Of a stretch of DNA of 64,000 nt, positions 1-11,656 are shown one piece after another (position 1 is the stretch's first letter; each line of letters begins with the position of its first letter). The stretch is taken from positions 191,746 to 255,745 of the forward strand of contig JADIIX010000006.1 of NCBI GenBank assembly GCA_027604505.1, read 5' to 3'. The notes under the pieces are model-generated. The model ran no database searches. It had not been told where the DNA came from and saw only the letters and a program-made list of their open reading frames with translations. The DNA is from Gonapodya sp. JEL0774 (Eukaryota > Monoblepharomycota > Monoblepharidomycetes > Monoblepharidales > Gonapodyaceae). Made by a program: the position numbers and the translations under genes.

Positions 1-264
1 ATACGAGGGAGGAAAGAACAACGGACGGAATGGTCATCATTCCATGACCTGGGGCTATCCAGCAGAATTGGTTCACGGTGGCTCGATGGGATGAGGGTGG
101 ACTATCCACACTAACTCTAACCCCCACCCTTTATTATCATACAAATTGGATCAAAGAACTCACTCGTTAGAGAGACATTATTTGTATGAGAATAGTAATG
201 CAAATGATGCCCGAAATAGACCATGCTTGGGCACAAACAGTTGAACAGGGAGGGGTGTGGAAGG

Positions 265-423
265 GCAATTACGTTAATTGAACAGATTTTCCCGTCGAAT
301 GGTCCTCTCCCATGAAGAGCTGTAATAACACTGTGAATTTAGTACTCCCAATAACAATAAACGTGGCCATCCACAGAAGCCAAAAATTCAACGGGAAAAT
401 CTGTTGAATTAACGTAATTATGC
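265..423. repeat. Hairpin-forming inverted repeat (MITE-like)
   Basis: The left arm (265-300) and right arm (386-423) are near-perfect reverse complements over about 35 bp, with only two or three mismatches, and enclose an 85-bp spacer. The outer ends carry GCAATTA-type sequence and the inner ends the ACGGGAAAAT block. This is the structure expected of a short non-autonomous terminal-inverted-repeat element or a stable hairpin. No transposase is present, and a target-site duplication is not evident by eye. It lies about 125 bp upstream of the FAT1-like start codon and so could sit in its promoter or 5' UTR. Confidence 0.6.
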
Positions 424-547
424 AATGGGTTTCGCGTGTTGTCTCCCCAGAAAGCTGAACGATGTCGCGGCCCAAACTCCGGTCGGGAAACCAAGTTGTG
501 AAGCCGATCAACATTCGGGAAACTTTCCTGCCCAGTTTCATTCGAAA

Positions 548-3500
548 ATGGCTGGTTTAATCCTAAACAATGCCCACAGCATCCTCATGGGATCATCAGT
601 CGCAGCGACCGCAATCGCTGGAGGGGCCGCTCTTGGAGCTGCGGGGTTTATGTACGCGGATGCAACGTGAGTGGACCGTTTGCTGCCCCATTACCAAGTT
701 CTTGCGATCTGAGCATTCCAATCCTTACATAATCTTGCTACTCGCTCGCAGTTACAACATCGTCGCAGATGTGAAGAGGTTCACGTGAGTTGGAGGGCAT
801 TTCCTCCATCTAATATGTTTATCACGATCGCCCATCTGTCATCTTCACAGTGGAGATATTCTGGTTTACCGCCATGCCATGGGTCAACTAGCAAGTGGAA
901 GAAACCATGGATTGTACACCTTTTTGGATACTGTCAACAGACTCCCCGACAAGACGTGTATTCGCAACCACGATTTCCGCGAGTGGAGTTACAAAGGCAA
1001 GGCTTCCCGCAATTAATGTGGGACAATCGCGATGTATCTCACCACTTTACATTCACCCGTCGTACAGAGTTCAACGCTATTACCACTCGACTCACTAACT
1101 ATCTACTCTCAAAGGGCCATCTCAGCGGGGAGACGTGCGCCATCATGCTGGAAAACAATGCCCAGCTTTGTATGGCTATGATCTCGTCCTTTAAGGGCAG
1201 ACTCGCTATGGTGAGTTGGGTCGGTGGCCAGAAAGTCCAGTTATGTCAGCGGCATTGTTCTCTTGATGAATAATAGGCTCCTCAAAATACAAACCTTCGT
1301 GGTGCTGCCTGTAAGTTTCTCGTTTCATGCACATCTTTCAATCACCACTAAATTCATCGCTGATAATTTTGCGTACAAACATAATTCCCAGTGATCCACT
1401 GTATAAAAATCGCTGGCTCCACGTGTTTTATATTCGAGTCTGCCTTTGTCTCCGCTGTGAGGGAGATCGCTCCAGAATTAAGAACCTTGGGAGTGAAGCT
1501 TTACTTCTGGGCACAGGTCTGTGCACTCCCTGCTTGATTCGAAAGATATGCGCCGAGTTCCAAATTTTTCCGTGTCTTCCACCTCCATCACAGGCCGATG
1601 ATGTTCCTGGACTCGCTGAAGAGACACCAGACTTCGCCGTGGATGGCGTAATCAGCGAGAAGAGGTTGAAGGAATTGGGTCCAGAGTTTAACTCGTTCGA
1701 TGCAATCGCAAAGATAATGAAAGAGACCGTCCCCACAGACCCGGTGTGTGTTGTTTGTTTCCAATTGAATCCTTTTTGCAGGAGCTGGCACTGACGTTGT
1801 GCTCCTACGTTCTTCTCATTCTCGAATCCCAATTCATCTTTCCCACCTGTCTCCCCATCCTCTTTTGTGCCTAAATTCCTCCATCAATATAACCGAATTT
1901 GTGTTTGTTCTTTTTCACCGAAAGGCCTACATCATCTACACCAGCGGCACCACGGGGTTGCCCAAAGGCGGTCAGCGTGATCATTTTGCCCTTGTTGCTG
2001 CGACAGCAGCTACGAGCCCCATCTCGTGAGTGCCTTTGCCAACTTCTTGCCATCGAACTGTGGCATGATGTAAGCCTCACTTGACGGCCACGGGACTATC
2101 CTTGATTGTTTCCATCGATTTAAAAAAGCCGCCTGATGCCCTTGGAGGAGGATACTCACCTCGCTGTGAGTCTCAAGTCATATATCTCTTCCACCCATCA
2201 TATCAATACTAAGCTAAGAATCATGACTGATTAGGCCACTCCGCTCTACCATGCTCAAGCCTTTACACCCTTCTTCGTGAGTGTCGGCAATTTCGAGGTT
2301 TGTGATTGGGAATGACCATTCATTCCCACCGATTGGCTAGATTTGCATATCTAGGGGCGCGACCTTTGTGCCTCTACGAAAGTTCTCGGCCTCAAAGTTC
2401 TGGCAGCAGTGCAAAGATTACAAGGTACTGTGCGAACCCGCCCTCAAAGATGCTCGTTACCGATGGCTCTTCCTGGACATGCTCATGTCCCCACAGGTTA
2501 CGACGTTTTGGTATCTTGGTGAACTTTGCCGTGTGAGTAGAATAATTTAGCATGACAGTGGAATCCCCTGTTCAACCTATTGCATCGGCCCTTGAACTCC
2601 AGTATCTCCTTGCTCAACCGCCCAGTCCAGCAGATAAAAATCATTTTGTTCGCAAGGTCTGCGGGGCAGGGCTGCGCAAAGGTGACTGTTGATTTCCAGT
2701 TATCAGCGTGTTTGAGGTGTAATGTTCTCTTTCGTTGTCACTCCAGAAATTTTCAAGGGTATGTTGCTGCCCTTCCTTCGGCTCTCGCTTTCCATTGTTG
2801 AAATCTTGCGCGTGTTGCAGAGTTCTACGACAGATTTGGTCTCGAGACTATCACCGAGTTTTATGCCGCATCGGATGGGACCTCATACGTCGTAAACACA
2901 TACCAAGGCGGCGTCGTCGGGATCGGGGCTATCGGTCGCCGTGGGCCAATCCAGAGGATTCTCCCTGGCCCTCGGCTCATCAAAGTTGATCCGGACACGG
3001 AGGAGCCAATAAGGGATCCAACGACTGGCTTGTGTGTGGAATGTGGGCCAGGTGAGCCTGGCGACTGTTTAGGACCGGTGGGTACTTGAACGAACGTAAA
3101 CGTGGTCTTTTGCTCACGCAATCCTTTGGCAAGCGTAGTACAATGCTGAGGGCCCAGGCCAGCCGTCTTACAAAAATAACGCTGCTGCAACCAATAAAAA
3201 GGTCAGTCGTAGTTCGTGCTTGCGTACTGGTCACAAAGATTCATTGTGAACCCACAAATTTGGATTAGATTGTTCGCGATGTCTTCAAAAAGGGTGACAC
3301 TTGGTGGCGAATGGGTATGTTCCAATCGGCGATGCATGATTTTTGTGTTTGGCTTTATATAACCTACGACCGTGGATGTCAAGGGGATCTCGTGGTGCGC
3401 GACAACGACGGGTGGTACTGGTTCAGCGATCGCATCGGTGGGTTCTTGTAAACACTTTAAATTTGTGTCCATTCTGTGTTGACTTTTGTTATACAGGTGA

Positions 3501-4382
3501 CACATTCCGGTATGTGCTTTTTATGTATAAATCTTCAGCGCACGCAGCAGCTTTACAAATCCACTGTCGTAGTTGGAAAGCGGAGAATGTTTCGACACAG
3601 GAAGTAGGGAACATGCTGGCCGAACTCAAGAGCATTCAGGTGAGTGTTCTTTCTGAGAACTCATTGATCCCATGTGTGCGCTCATTCTCAATGTTCCGAA
3701 GGAGGCAAATGTTTATGGTGCGATAATGAAACAGAAACTCTGCACACCAACATTATCAACTGACATCAGGTGTCTGACGTGTACACAGGTGTCGCCGTTC
3801 CTGGCAACGACGGCAACGCCGGGATGGCGGCGCTTGTAATCCACGAGGATTACCGGAAAACTCCTATTGAAGCAGTCATGAAAGAGCTTGGTGAGCACGC
3901 GCTCAAAGTGCTACCACGATGTGGGTGTTTGTCGAAGTTTGAGGCTCACTGTCACTCAGAACTTAAGTCTTCCGACTGAACTCGCGAGCAGATGCGGTGC
4001 CTGTCTTCGTGAGGATATTGCCGGTGATGGAAATCACCGTTACCTTCAAGCATCGGTAAGTGTCGTTGTTAGGTTCCTAAAGTATCATCGGCCTCCTGTT
4101 GACCTCTTCTGTTACCCCCTCACAGGAAAGTAGAGGTGAGGAATCGACAGAAGCACTCACTTGAACTAAGAAGTTCGCCGACCGTATTAAACGTCATGCC
4201 CATCTCAGTATCGTAAGGAAAGTTTCCAAGCAGCTGACTTTTGGATGCCTCCAGGTGAGTTTCGGACTTTAATTATCACCCGAGTCACACTGATGTGTCA
4301 TGTACCTCTAGGAAGCAACTCTTACATTCCGTGCACTGCCGCTGATAAGAGAAAACTGTCTGCGGGACAAGCAAAACTATAA
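548..4382 (+). CDS. FAT1: Very-long-chain acyl-CoA synthetase / fatty-acid transport protein (FAT1/SLC27-type)
   Basis: A many-exon gene for an acyl-CoA synthetase that activates, and may import, long-chain fatty acids. The start at 548 opens an N-terminal hydrophobic Ala/Gly-rich segment typical of this family. Visible motifs are the AMP-binding P-loop YTSGTTGLPK (about 1945), TPLYHA (about 2240), KFSASKFW (about 2385), VCGAGLRK (about 2660), TEFYAASDG (about 2855), the ATP-binding WWRMGD region (about 3300), DGWYWFSDR (about 3410), the WKAENVST hinge (about 3575) and VPGNDGNAGMAAL (about 3800). The C-terminus reads YIPCTAADKRKL. The motif order and spacing match Fat1/FATP proteins. At least one intron (997-1067) appears to use a GC-AG boundary. 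The stop is 45 bp from the stop of the convergent Rad26 gene. The family call is secure; individual splice sites are inferred. Confidence 0.9.
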
Positions 4383-4427
4383 ATGTACTCAAAGAGTTTC
4401 GTATCTACAATTTTAGCTCTCAAACAT

Positions 4428-7400
4428 CTAAATAGATTCAGAGAAGTCCTGCTTCAGAATCCACCATCCCTTTCCACTTGCGTCTTTCTCCAGAGTTGCA
4501 AGCTCCTTTAGTATCTTCTTGAACGCCAGAACACCTTCGCCACCGCTGCCATCTGGAATTTTCGTCTTAAAGGCGTCTACAATGTCGGACGTGGCAACTC
4601 TCCCGCCACATCGCGTGATGTGGTCAGAAATCTCTTCCGCGAGATTTGCAAATGTCGCTCCACGAGAAGAGCCACCAAAATCGACGTCATTGGAGAAAGC
4701 ACTATCTCCGATTTTGGGCTCTTGGAGGTTCGCCAAAATAGCAGTGGATGAAACTGTATCTGCCACAAAAGTGGAACCGATAATCATGTCCCCTGCCACC
4801 GCTTTCACACTGCCGTTCGTCAATCTCATGTTCAACCTGTTGCCAAATCGTTTGGGTGGCCTGTTCTGCCCAACGGGCCCTCCTGCTGCACCAAAGTTGC
4901 CCGTCCAAGTCGGTACTGATACATCCGCCCGTCGGCGCTGGCGTCTTGACTCTCTTAGAGCTGCGATCGCTCTTTCAGCGATTTTGGAAGCCTCCTTCTC
5001 TACGATGACATACTCCGGATTAGAGCTATCCATAATAACGTCGTGCTTGAGTGCACTATGGACGCCAGTCCTCTCAAAGAGGCTCTTGAGAATGCGAGAA
5101 TCCTCATCGGGTTCTCCGGATGTTCCGCGTTTGCCCTGGTTGGTCACCTTGCTTCCCTCACCAGCAGCTTCATCGACAGGGGAGCGATATTCCTCAGTCT
5201 TCTCGACATCGTTGATGTCATTCAATGTTCTCCCTGGTCTCCTTTTTGATCCTCTTTGCGAATTCGCTTTGTCTTTGGTCACTTCTATCTCGACATCCAT
5301 ATCCATGTCTCGAAAGAGTTCGCCCGTTTCCGTCTGTTTCTCTGTCCCCGATGAAAGGGAGAACAGGTCATGCAAGTCATTTGCCTTAAAAAAACGTCGC
5401 TGTTTGGGATCCTTAAGAATCTTATTGGTAAGAAACTGCTTGAAAATTTGCCTGAAGAAACATAATGATTAAATGTTTTTGAACGCCACATCAGGTGGTA
5501 CTCACCTGTGGTAGATCTTTTCTTCAATCGTGCCAGACGTCATGAGTCGATATATTGTCACTTCGCGCTTCTGCCCCAGCCGCCACGCCCGCTCTCTCGC
5601 CTGGACGTCAGTTGAGGGATTCTGAGGTGAGAGGAAAAGAGAGCATCCCCGATAGCATGAGGTACCTCTGAACTAAATCGCACGCACTAAAATGAAGCAA
5701 CCCACCCAATCAGGATCGAATATGACGACCCTGTCCGCCCCAGTCAGATTTATCCCCAGTCCACCAACTTTTGTTGTCAGTAAAAATATGTAGATAGAAT
5801 GGTCTGAGTTGAACTCATCAACTAGAGTCATTCGGTTCTTTATGGCTGTCTCGCCGTCCATCCGTCGATACTTGAATCCTATTTTATCACGAATATTCAA
5901 TGATCGGTAAATTTCACTTCAGAGTTGTTGTGACCAACCTTGTCCTTTCACAAATCGTTCCAAAATGTCGAGCATTTGCCTCGTCTGGCAAAACAAAAGC
6001 ACCTTGTGATCCCCTTCTCTCCACATCTCCAGAAGCGCCTTGAGAACCTTCATTTTCCCGGACTTGCGAGAATCTCCAAACAATGAATCCTTCGCATACC
6101 AGAATAGTCAAAGTTATCGAAGATCAAAGCAAACAGTGTGGACTGTTACTTACCCCCGATTTTTCCTTTCTATCGATCAAATCTGGATGGTTGCAGATCT
6201 TTCGCAAATAGTCAATGCCGTACAAAACATGTTTTCTGCCTCCAAAGATCGCTTCTACTTCTTTGCTCCCCAGGAACTTCTTGTATGCGTCCCTCTGCTC
6301 CTCTGTCAATCTACAGAACAAAACCTGCTCACTTTTACCCGGTAGTTGGTGCGCTACGTCGGCTTTCATTCTGCGAAGCATGTATGGTGCGATTAGGTCT
6401 CGAAGCACTGTCGCACAACGGTAAGCTGTTTGAACCTCCATGTTGCTAGCGTTGGCGTAACCACCGAGACGGATGGGGACAGAAAACTGAGACTGGAAGA
6501 CCGGAAGGGTCTAGCGATGTTGTACCATTGGGAGACGTATGGGCACAACACCGAAAGCGTGGAACAAGACAAAACCCTCACCCACCCCAAGCCTTCCAGG
6601 GAAAACAAAGTCAAAGAGTGACCACAGTTCTGTTAGATTATTTTGGATTGGGGTTCCGCTTAAGATAAGCCTGTGCGGCGTCTGGTGGATGAAATGCGCA
6701 AATCGGTCGGTATGGTGTCATGACAGTATGCAACAGTAGAGAATGCTCTGACCCTCAGCTGCTTGCATACAAGCGTTATGTCCGCATCTGGATTTCGAAT
6801 TTTATGCCCTTCGTCGAGCACCGCACAAGTCCATTCAATCGGCAAGAGAACGTCTCTGTGAATTTGAGCGCTTGTGTACGTTGTGACAAGGACATGACCT
6901 GGTACGCACAAGTGGCGATAACAGATGCAAGTCATTATTGTCAAAATGAAATAACGGCCTCACATACCACGGTCCCGAATTCGTTCCACTAATGCAGCAA
7001 CTTTCCCATTGACAATACCCCGCCCTTTCGCGAAGCCTTTTTTGGCCGCTCTCCTCCTGCCATTACTGTTTGCCTTATCACTCTCCTCTTCACTGAAAAA
7101 GTCGTCCTCCCCCAAACCACCTTCTCGTCCTCCGCTGCTTCCTTCCATGACGCTCCCACTGGCGTGCAACACTGCAACTCTCATGGGTGGCCACCATTTA
7201 TGAAATTCTTGAACCCACTGTCGAAGCACAGTGGCGGGGCAGAGAACGAGCACGGGGCCATCCAAAAGCCTTGAGCGATGAAGAGAAGACAAGTGGGCAA
7301 TAATTTGCTGATTGTGAAAGTGAGAATTGTGAAGTGGAAAATGGATGAGAGAAGACTTCATACTAACAATTGTCTTTCCAAGACCCTAATGAACATTGCG

Positions 7401-9068
7401 ACAGGATAGCGTCAAAAAATCTTCGCTATCTCCTACACTTCTGGCCTACCCACCATTTCATCTCCCACCAAACCCCCCACTTCTCTTCGCCTCAGTTCCC
7501 AGAGCCATCTCACCCCGGTTTTCTGGTAGTCCAATAGCTTCCGCCACACATCACCTGGCACGGTAAGCCGAGCATCTAGCGCGTGGTCGCCATACGTGGG
7601 GTCCGGAAGGAACGGCTCTGAGGAGTCGAGGAGGGTGTCAACATCCTCAGATTCTGATTCGGAATCTGTATCACGGGCGGGCAAAGTTTCGAGGTCATTG
7701 TTTGCTGCACGAGCTCGTTGGCGTGCCCTACACCAGCGGACCATTCGAGACCTGTAAACTGACTCATCACCGTCGTCTGCGTACATCACGAAGTCTTTTG
7801 CACCGAGTAAGCGGGACGGACCCATACGAGAGTCAGATGCAGATTTATCCGAATCGGAAGCAGAAGCAGAATCATCATCAGAAGTGGAGTCGGCACTGGA
7901 AAGACTGCTTCCAAAGCTGTCATCGTCGTTGTTGGAAGGGTTCTGGCGTCGTCGTTTAGCTACACGACTAGTTGAGCCACTGGTCGACAGAGCTACGTTA
8001 TGGCTCTCATCACCTTCTTCTTCTGAGTCATCAGACGCGAGTATTATTCGGCGCTTATGAGGGCGATGTTGGCGAGTATGGGATTTTTGAGGGACCAACG
8101 GAGACGAGGCGGTGCTGAGGGGTCGAATATTGGAGGGGGGAGCCGGAGCAAGGGGACGAACTGAAGAGCGAGGGGTCATAGTGCTGTCTCCACCACTGGT
8201 TGAGCTCGACAGAAGCAAGTCCCTTGCACCGTTCGTCCCGCGTAATGTATCATCGTTATTGATCGATCTTGTGAAGCCGTCCAGTGATTGAAACGGCGTG
8301 ATCTTTCCCTCGCGAATCAGTCGTTCGCGTTCAGACTCTTTGGGATGCAGAGCAGACGACAAAGAGGAGGCGCCAGAAAGGGCACCTGCGTCACGCTCAC
8401 GCTCAGATAGGCGCGCGCGAATTTCAGCTAATTCGCTTTCATGGTGAGCAATTGCGGTACGCTGTGGCATAAAAGCCTCGAAGTGGCAGAGCGTCTCTTG
8501 AAGAATGCTAGAATTGTGCTCACCAATTCCTGTAGCTGATCACGAATGACATGTTTTTCAGCAAGTGGGGTTGAAGGGTGGCCGAGCCGACGTGACTGGG
8601 TCTGTATTTTTGTCTTGAGGTCTGAGATCTCCTTTGCAGTCTTCCGGAGTCGTTTCTGATCGGCGGCATCGTCTTGTGCACGAAGCCGCTCATCAACCTA
8701 ATAAAATTATTAATATTTGAGTTAAAAGGGAGGAAACGAGTATCTGATTTGCCTGAGACTCCCGTTTCGGCAAATGCGAAGATAGCATTTCTCCATGTCA
8801 CCAATTCTTCGAGCACTGAACACACCTGCAACATTAGTAAGCGTTCTAGGTCATCCTGTGCTGCTACTCCACCAAGAACTGATTCGCCAGGGGCATCTCC
8901 CAAACGGAGGGCGAGAGCAGAGATCTCCGACCCGCTATTGGGAAAAGACCCGGGAATATGGACAGCCGAGCGAACATCGAAATGGTCGTACGCAACGCTG
9001 GAAGGTCCGCTCTTCTTCTTGCGCACCCCAATGGTGTATTTCAAACCACCCCGTTCTTGTTCATTCAT
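4428..9068 (-). CDS. RAD26: SNF2-family ATPase, Rad26/CSB (ERCC6) type, transcription-coupled repair
   Basis: A chromatin-remodelling ATPase predicted to act on stalled RNA polymerase II. In protein order: an N-terminal charged and coiled-coil region, a Ser/acidic-rich linker (about 7700-8300), the [13 protein letters not shown] entry to the ATPase, motif I GDEMGLGKTIV (split by an intron near 7380-7450), [13 protein letters not shown], motif [10 protein letters not shown] (about 6800), SGTPIQNNL (about 6620), [21 protein letters not shown] (about 6190), then the second helicase lobe with [38 protein letters not shown] (about 5750) and the RAWRLGQKR arginine-finger motif (about 5590). The polar C-terminal region extends to 4428. 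The arrangement with a short N-terminal part fits Rad26/CSB rather than Snf2 or Chd proteins. The start at 9068 is the first Met consistent with the first open exon; 114 bp separate it from the divergent gene at 9183. Confidence 0.88.
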
Positions 9069-9182
9069 TTTGCAATTCTGATGATAATGAAGACAGCACT
9101 TGCATGGCCACCCCGGTGGTGTCCACAGCATGCTTGAACACTCGCGCTCGGACAAATTAATCATTTGTTGCACCATTGACAA
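9069..9182. promoter_or_regulatory. Divergent promoter between RAD26 and the KIAA0930-like gene
   Basis: Only 114 bp separate the inferred start codons of two oppositely directed genes, so both promoters and both 5' UTRs must fit here or overlap the coding regions. No TATA box or other named element stands out. Confidence 0.5.
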
Positions 9183-11283
9183 ATGGGCGAGCAGCTGCTT
9201 TCAATTCTTGCGCGACTCGCCAAGGAGAATCTTCAGCCCCCGTCTGCGCCTACTGTGACTGCGCTCCCCCAATCACACGTAACAAATGGCCCAGAGAGCG
9301 ACGATTGGACAATCGTCGCCAACCCAGGTAAGAGCCTTCATTTCGTGATTCAGGCACTAGCTAGCCGACAATCTTTGGTTACCACTTCATGCGATTCTGT
9401 TTAACCTCATTCTCCCGCATTTTTGACGATCCCGACACTGGGACACACCCTGCTCGATTTCCTTTCATACTCCATTGCAAATATCATGAATTTGACGTTA
9501 ATAATGAAATCACGGGACTCGGCGTCTGTGGTGGCCGATATTAGACGAAGAAAATGACTCGCGGGACCCACGCTGGCAAAATCTCTTCCACCATTATTTC
9601 ATCAGTCCCCCTGAACCGGTCGTGACCCTCTGCTTTGACACAGATAATGCTCGTTCCTCTTCTGTATCATTGGACGAGCAGACGCGAAGGGAAGACGATG
9701 AGCGCGACGATATGCTCTTTTTTGTGAAACGAAACCGATCTCCTCCTTCAGAAGGTGGCGCGCTGATAGTCAGACGGAAAGTGTCCACGTCAATGCCCAG
9801 TCTGCCAGAACCGGTGGACTGGAAAGCGACTTTTTGGCTGAATGTCGTCTTGCAGTGCGTGTGCAGACTCACTGTGACTGTGTGTCACAGGGAGACTGTG
9901 AATGAGGATGGAGGAGATTTGAAGGATGGGGGGCCGAAGAATTCCACTGGATCGATTGGGAGTGATGCCAAGGACGATGGTTCAAAGAGACGTGCTGTCA
10001 TGATACCACTCAGGAGAATCAGTCGGAAAGGTGAATTTACCCTTCGTGAACGCTTGTTTGCTGTGGTAGTAAGTTAATATCTATCACCGTCCCCTAGTGT
10101 ATCCATCCGCCTACCGCACCAACATGGCGTTCAAAGAGTCTGCGCACGAACCCTGCTTCCCACATGTGTATTTTACTCAACTGAATTTCCAAGACTCAGA
10201 ACTTCACCTCGATGTATGCCCTGGTGAATGGCTCTGTGTGGAACTTGCCATCCTTCTCCCGGGTGGGGGCGGCTCTTCCATTGGCGGCAGTGCCAATGGA
10301 AGCCCAATAGTGGGTAGGCGTGGCGTCGGTGTTGCAGGGGAGGGCCTCGCCGACGTGGATGCGTTCTACGACCTGCCCATGACAAGCAAGGTTGCAGTGG
10401 CCCCTCTTCTGAGAAGAGCATCCACCTCTTCCCCTTCTCTGTCGGCTTCAACGGGATCTCTGGGACGGCCGTCGTTTCCGACAGGCTCGACTCCAATCCA
10501 CTTGGTGCACCCGTTTCCTACGCCTCCGAATCACCGAAAGGTGGTACTCTTTCAAGGTGCGGTGGCATACACCGCTCTTCAGGAAGTCTACATGCAAAAG
10601 TCGTTATCATCCAGCAAGACTAGTCCTCCAAGTGGAGTATTCAGCTTATTTCGGAGTGCGAATGACAAGGGACTCGATCGAGGTCAGACCTGGTCGTTGT
10701 TTGGACTGTTTGATACTGCTGGAAAGGCGGATAAAGACAAATCCAAAGGTGGAGATGGCGAGGAAATTCTGGAGTTCATTATGATGAGAGGACCTAAGGG
10801 CAAAGGGCAGTGTCAGGTATGTCTCACTCCATTGATTTTGCTGGGACCCTCAAGATCCCGTCACGCTATCTTTAGGTCGCTGTTGCAAAATCGACCCGCC
10901 CTACGGGCCACTCGCATCCCCTACTTCAGCGCGCGCCTTCCACTCCGCCTTTGAGTATCCCGCGAACAACTCCCCTAAACAACCTTCCCCCTGCAGGGAG
11001 CACTGATTCAGAATCGCATCGTGCATCCTTTGATACCCGTGCATCGTTTGTACGATCCAGGCGGGCATTCACACGGCCGCCATCACTCATAGGTCCAGAA
11101 GGCAAACTGGATGTCGAAGAGAGACCAACTGCGTTGAAGGCTTCCATGACATTCATAACTGTGCCATTTGGTAGTGTTGCAAGGTGAGATTCGAATCTTT
11201 GGTCGGTCACCTGTTTGTTACGTGTCTGATTCTTTGGAGATAATAGGGATTTGACAGAATTTTACAGCAAGAGGCGCCACTGA
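9183..11283 (+). CDS. KIAA0930 (C22orf9)-like conserved protein
   Basis: A four- to five-exon gene whose translated blocks follow the animal KIAA0930 protein in order: a WQNLFHHYF segment corresponding to its WTWMFSTYF region (about 9570), DDMLFFVKR (about 9707), a second conserved block with VDWKATFWLNVVLQ (about 9820), FPHVYF (about 10160), CPGEWLCVELAI (about 10220), VVLFQGAVAYTALQEVY (about 10540), EFIMMRGPKGKGQ (about 10770) and, at the end, TFITVPFGSVAR followed by a short last exon ending at 11281-11283. Between the blocks lie low-complexity Ser/Pro stretches. The molecular function of the family is unknown to me. Introns with clear boundaries run about 9327-9544 and 10031-10096, and another separates the last exon. 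Confidence 0.75.
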
Positions 11284-11656
11284 AGCAACTCAAACTATCC
11301 ACTCGTTTTGAATTTTCGCACTGGCAAACCTTGCCTTGGACATTCACATGACTTACAACAAATGGGCTCCGTATGCCCGCGGGATAATAATTAGTTTCGT
11401 TGCAAGAAGTTGTAAAGTTTGCAGTTTGATTGGTATTTTACACAATGACTAGTCACTCAAAGCTATTGGAAGATAAAGCATGCGCGCCATTAGTGGACAT
11501 CTCGTGGTCTAGTTAATGAACTGTGTGGCGGACGAAAGAGAAGCGTGAGCGTGGCAATGGCTAAGAATCGCCAAGTCACTTACCTGAGACAGGTAGGTCT
11601 CAGCGACAATACTAGATGTGTCGGGAAGATACAAAAGGAACACACATCAAGACAGG
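11284..11656. other. Intergenic, convergent 3' flank
   Basis: This 373-bp stretch lies between the stop of the KIAA0930-like gene and the inferred stop of ARPC4. I see no open frame with coding character and no RNA gene. It may contain the true last exon of ARPC4 if the C-terminus proposed for that gene is wrong. Confidence 0.4.

Noticed and set aside
4519-5472. A 317-codon open frame on the plus strand
   Set aside because: It lies exactly opposite the conserved C-terminal exon of RAD26. Its translation is low-complexity Ser/Leu/Pro, as expected of an antisense shadow.
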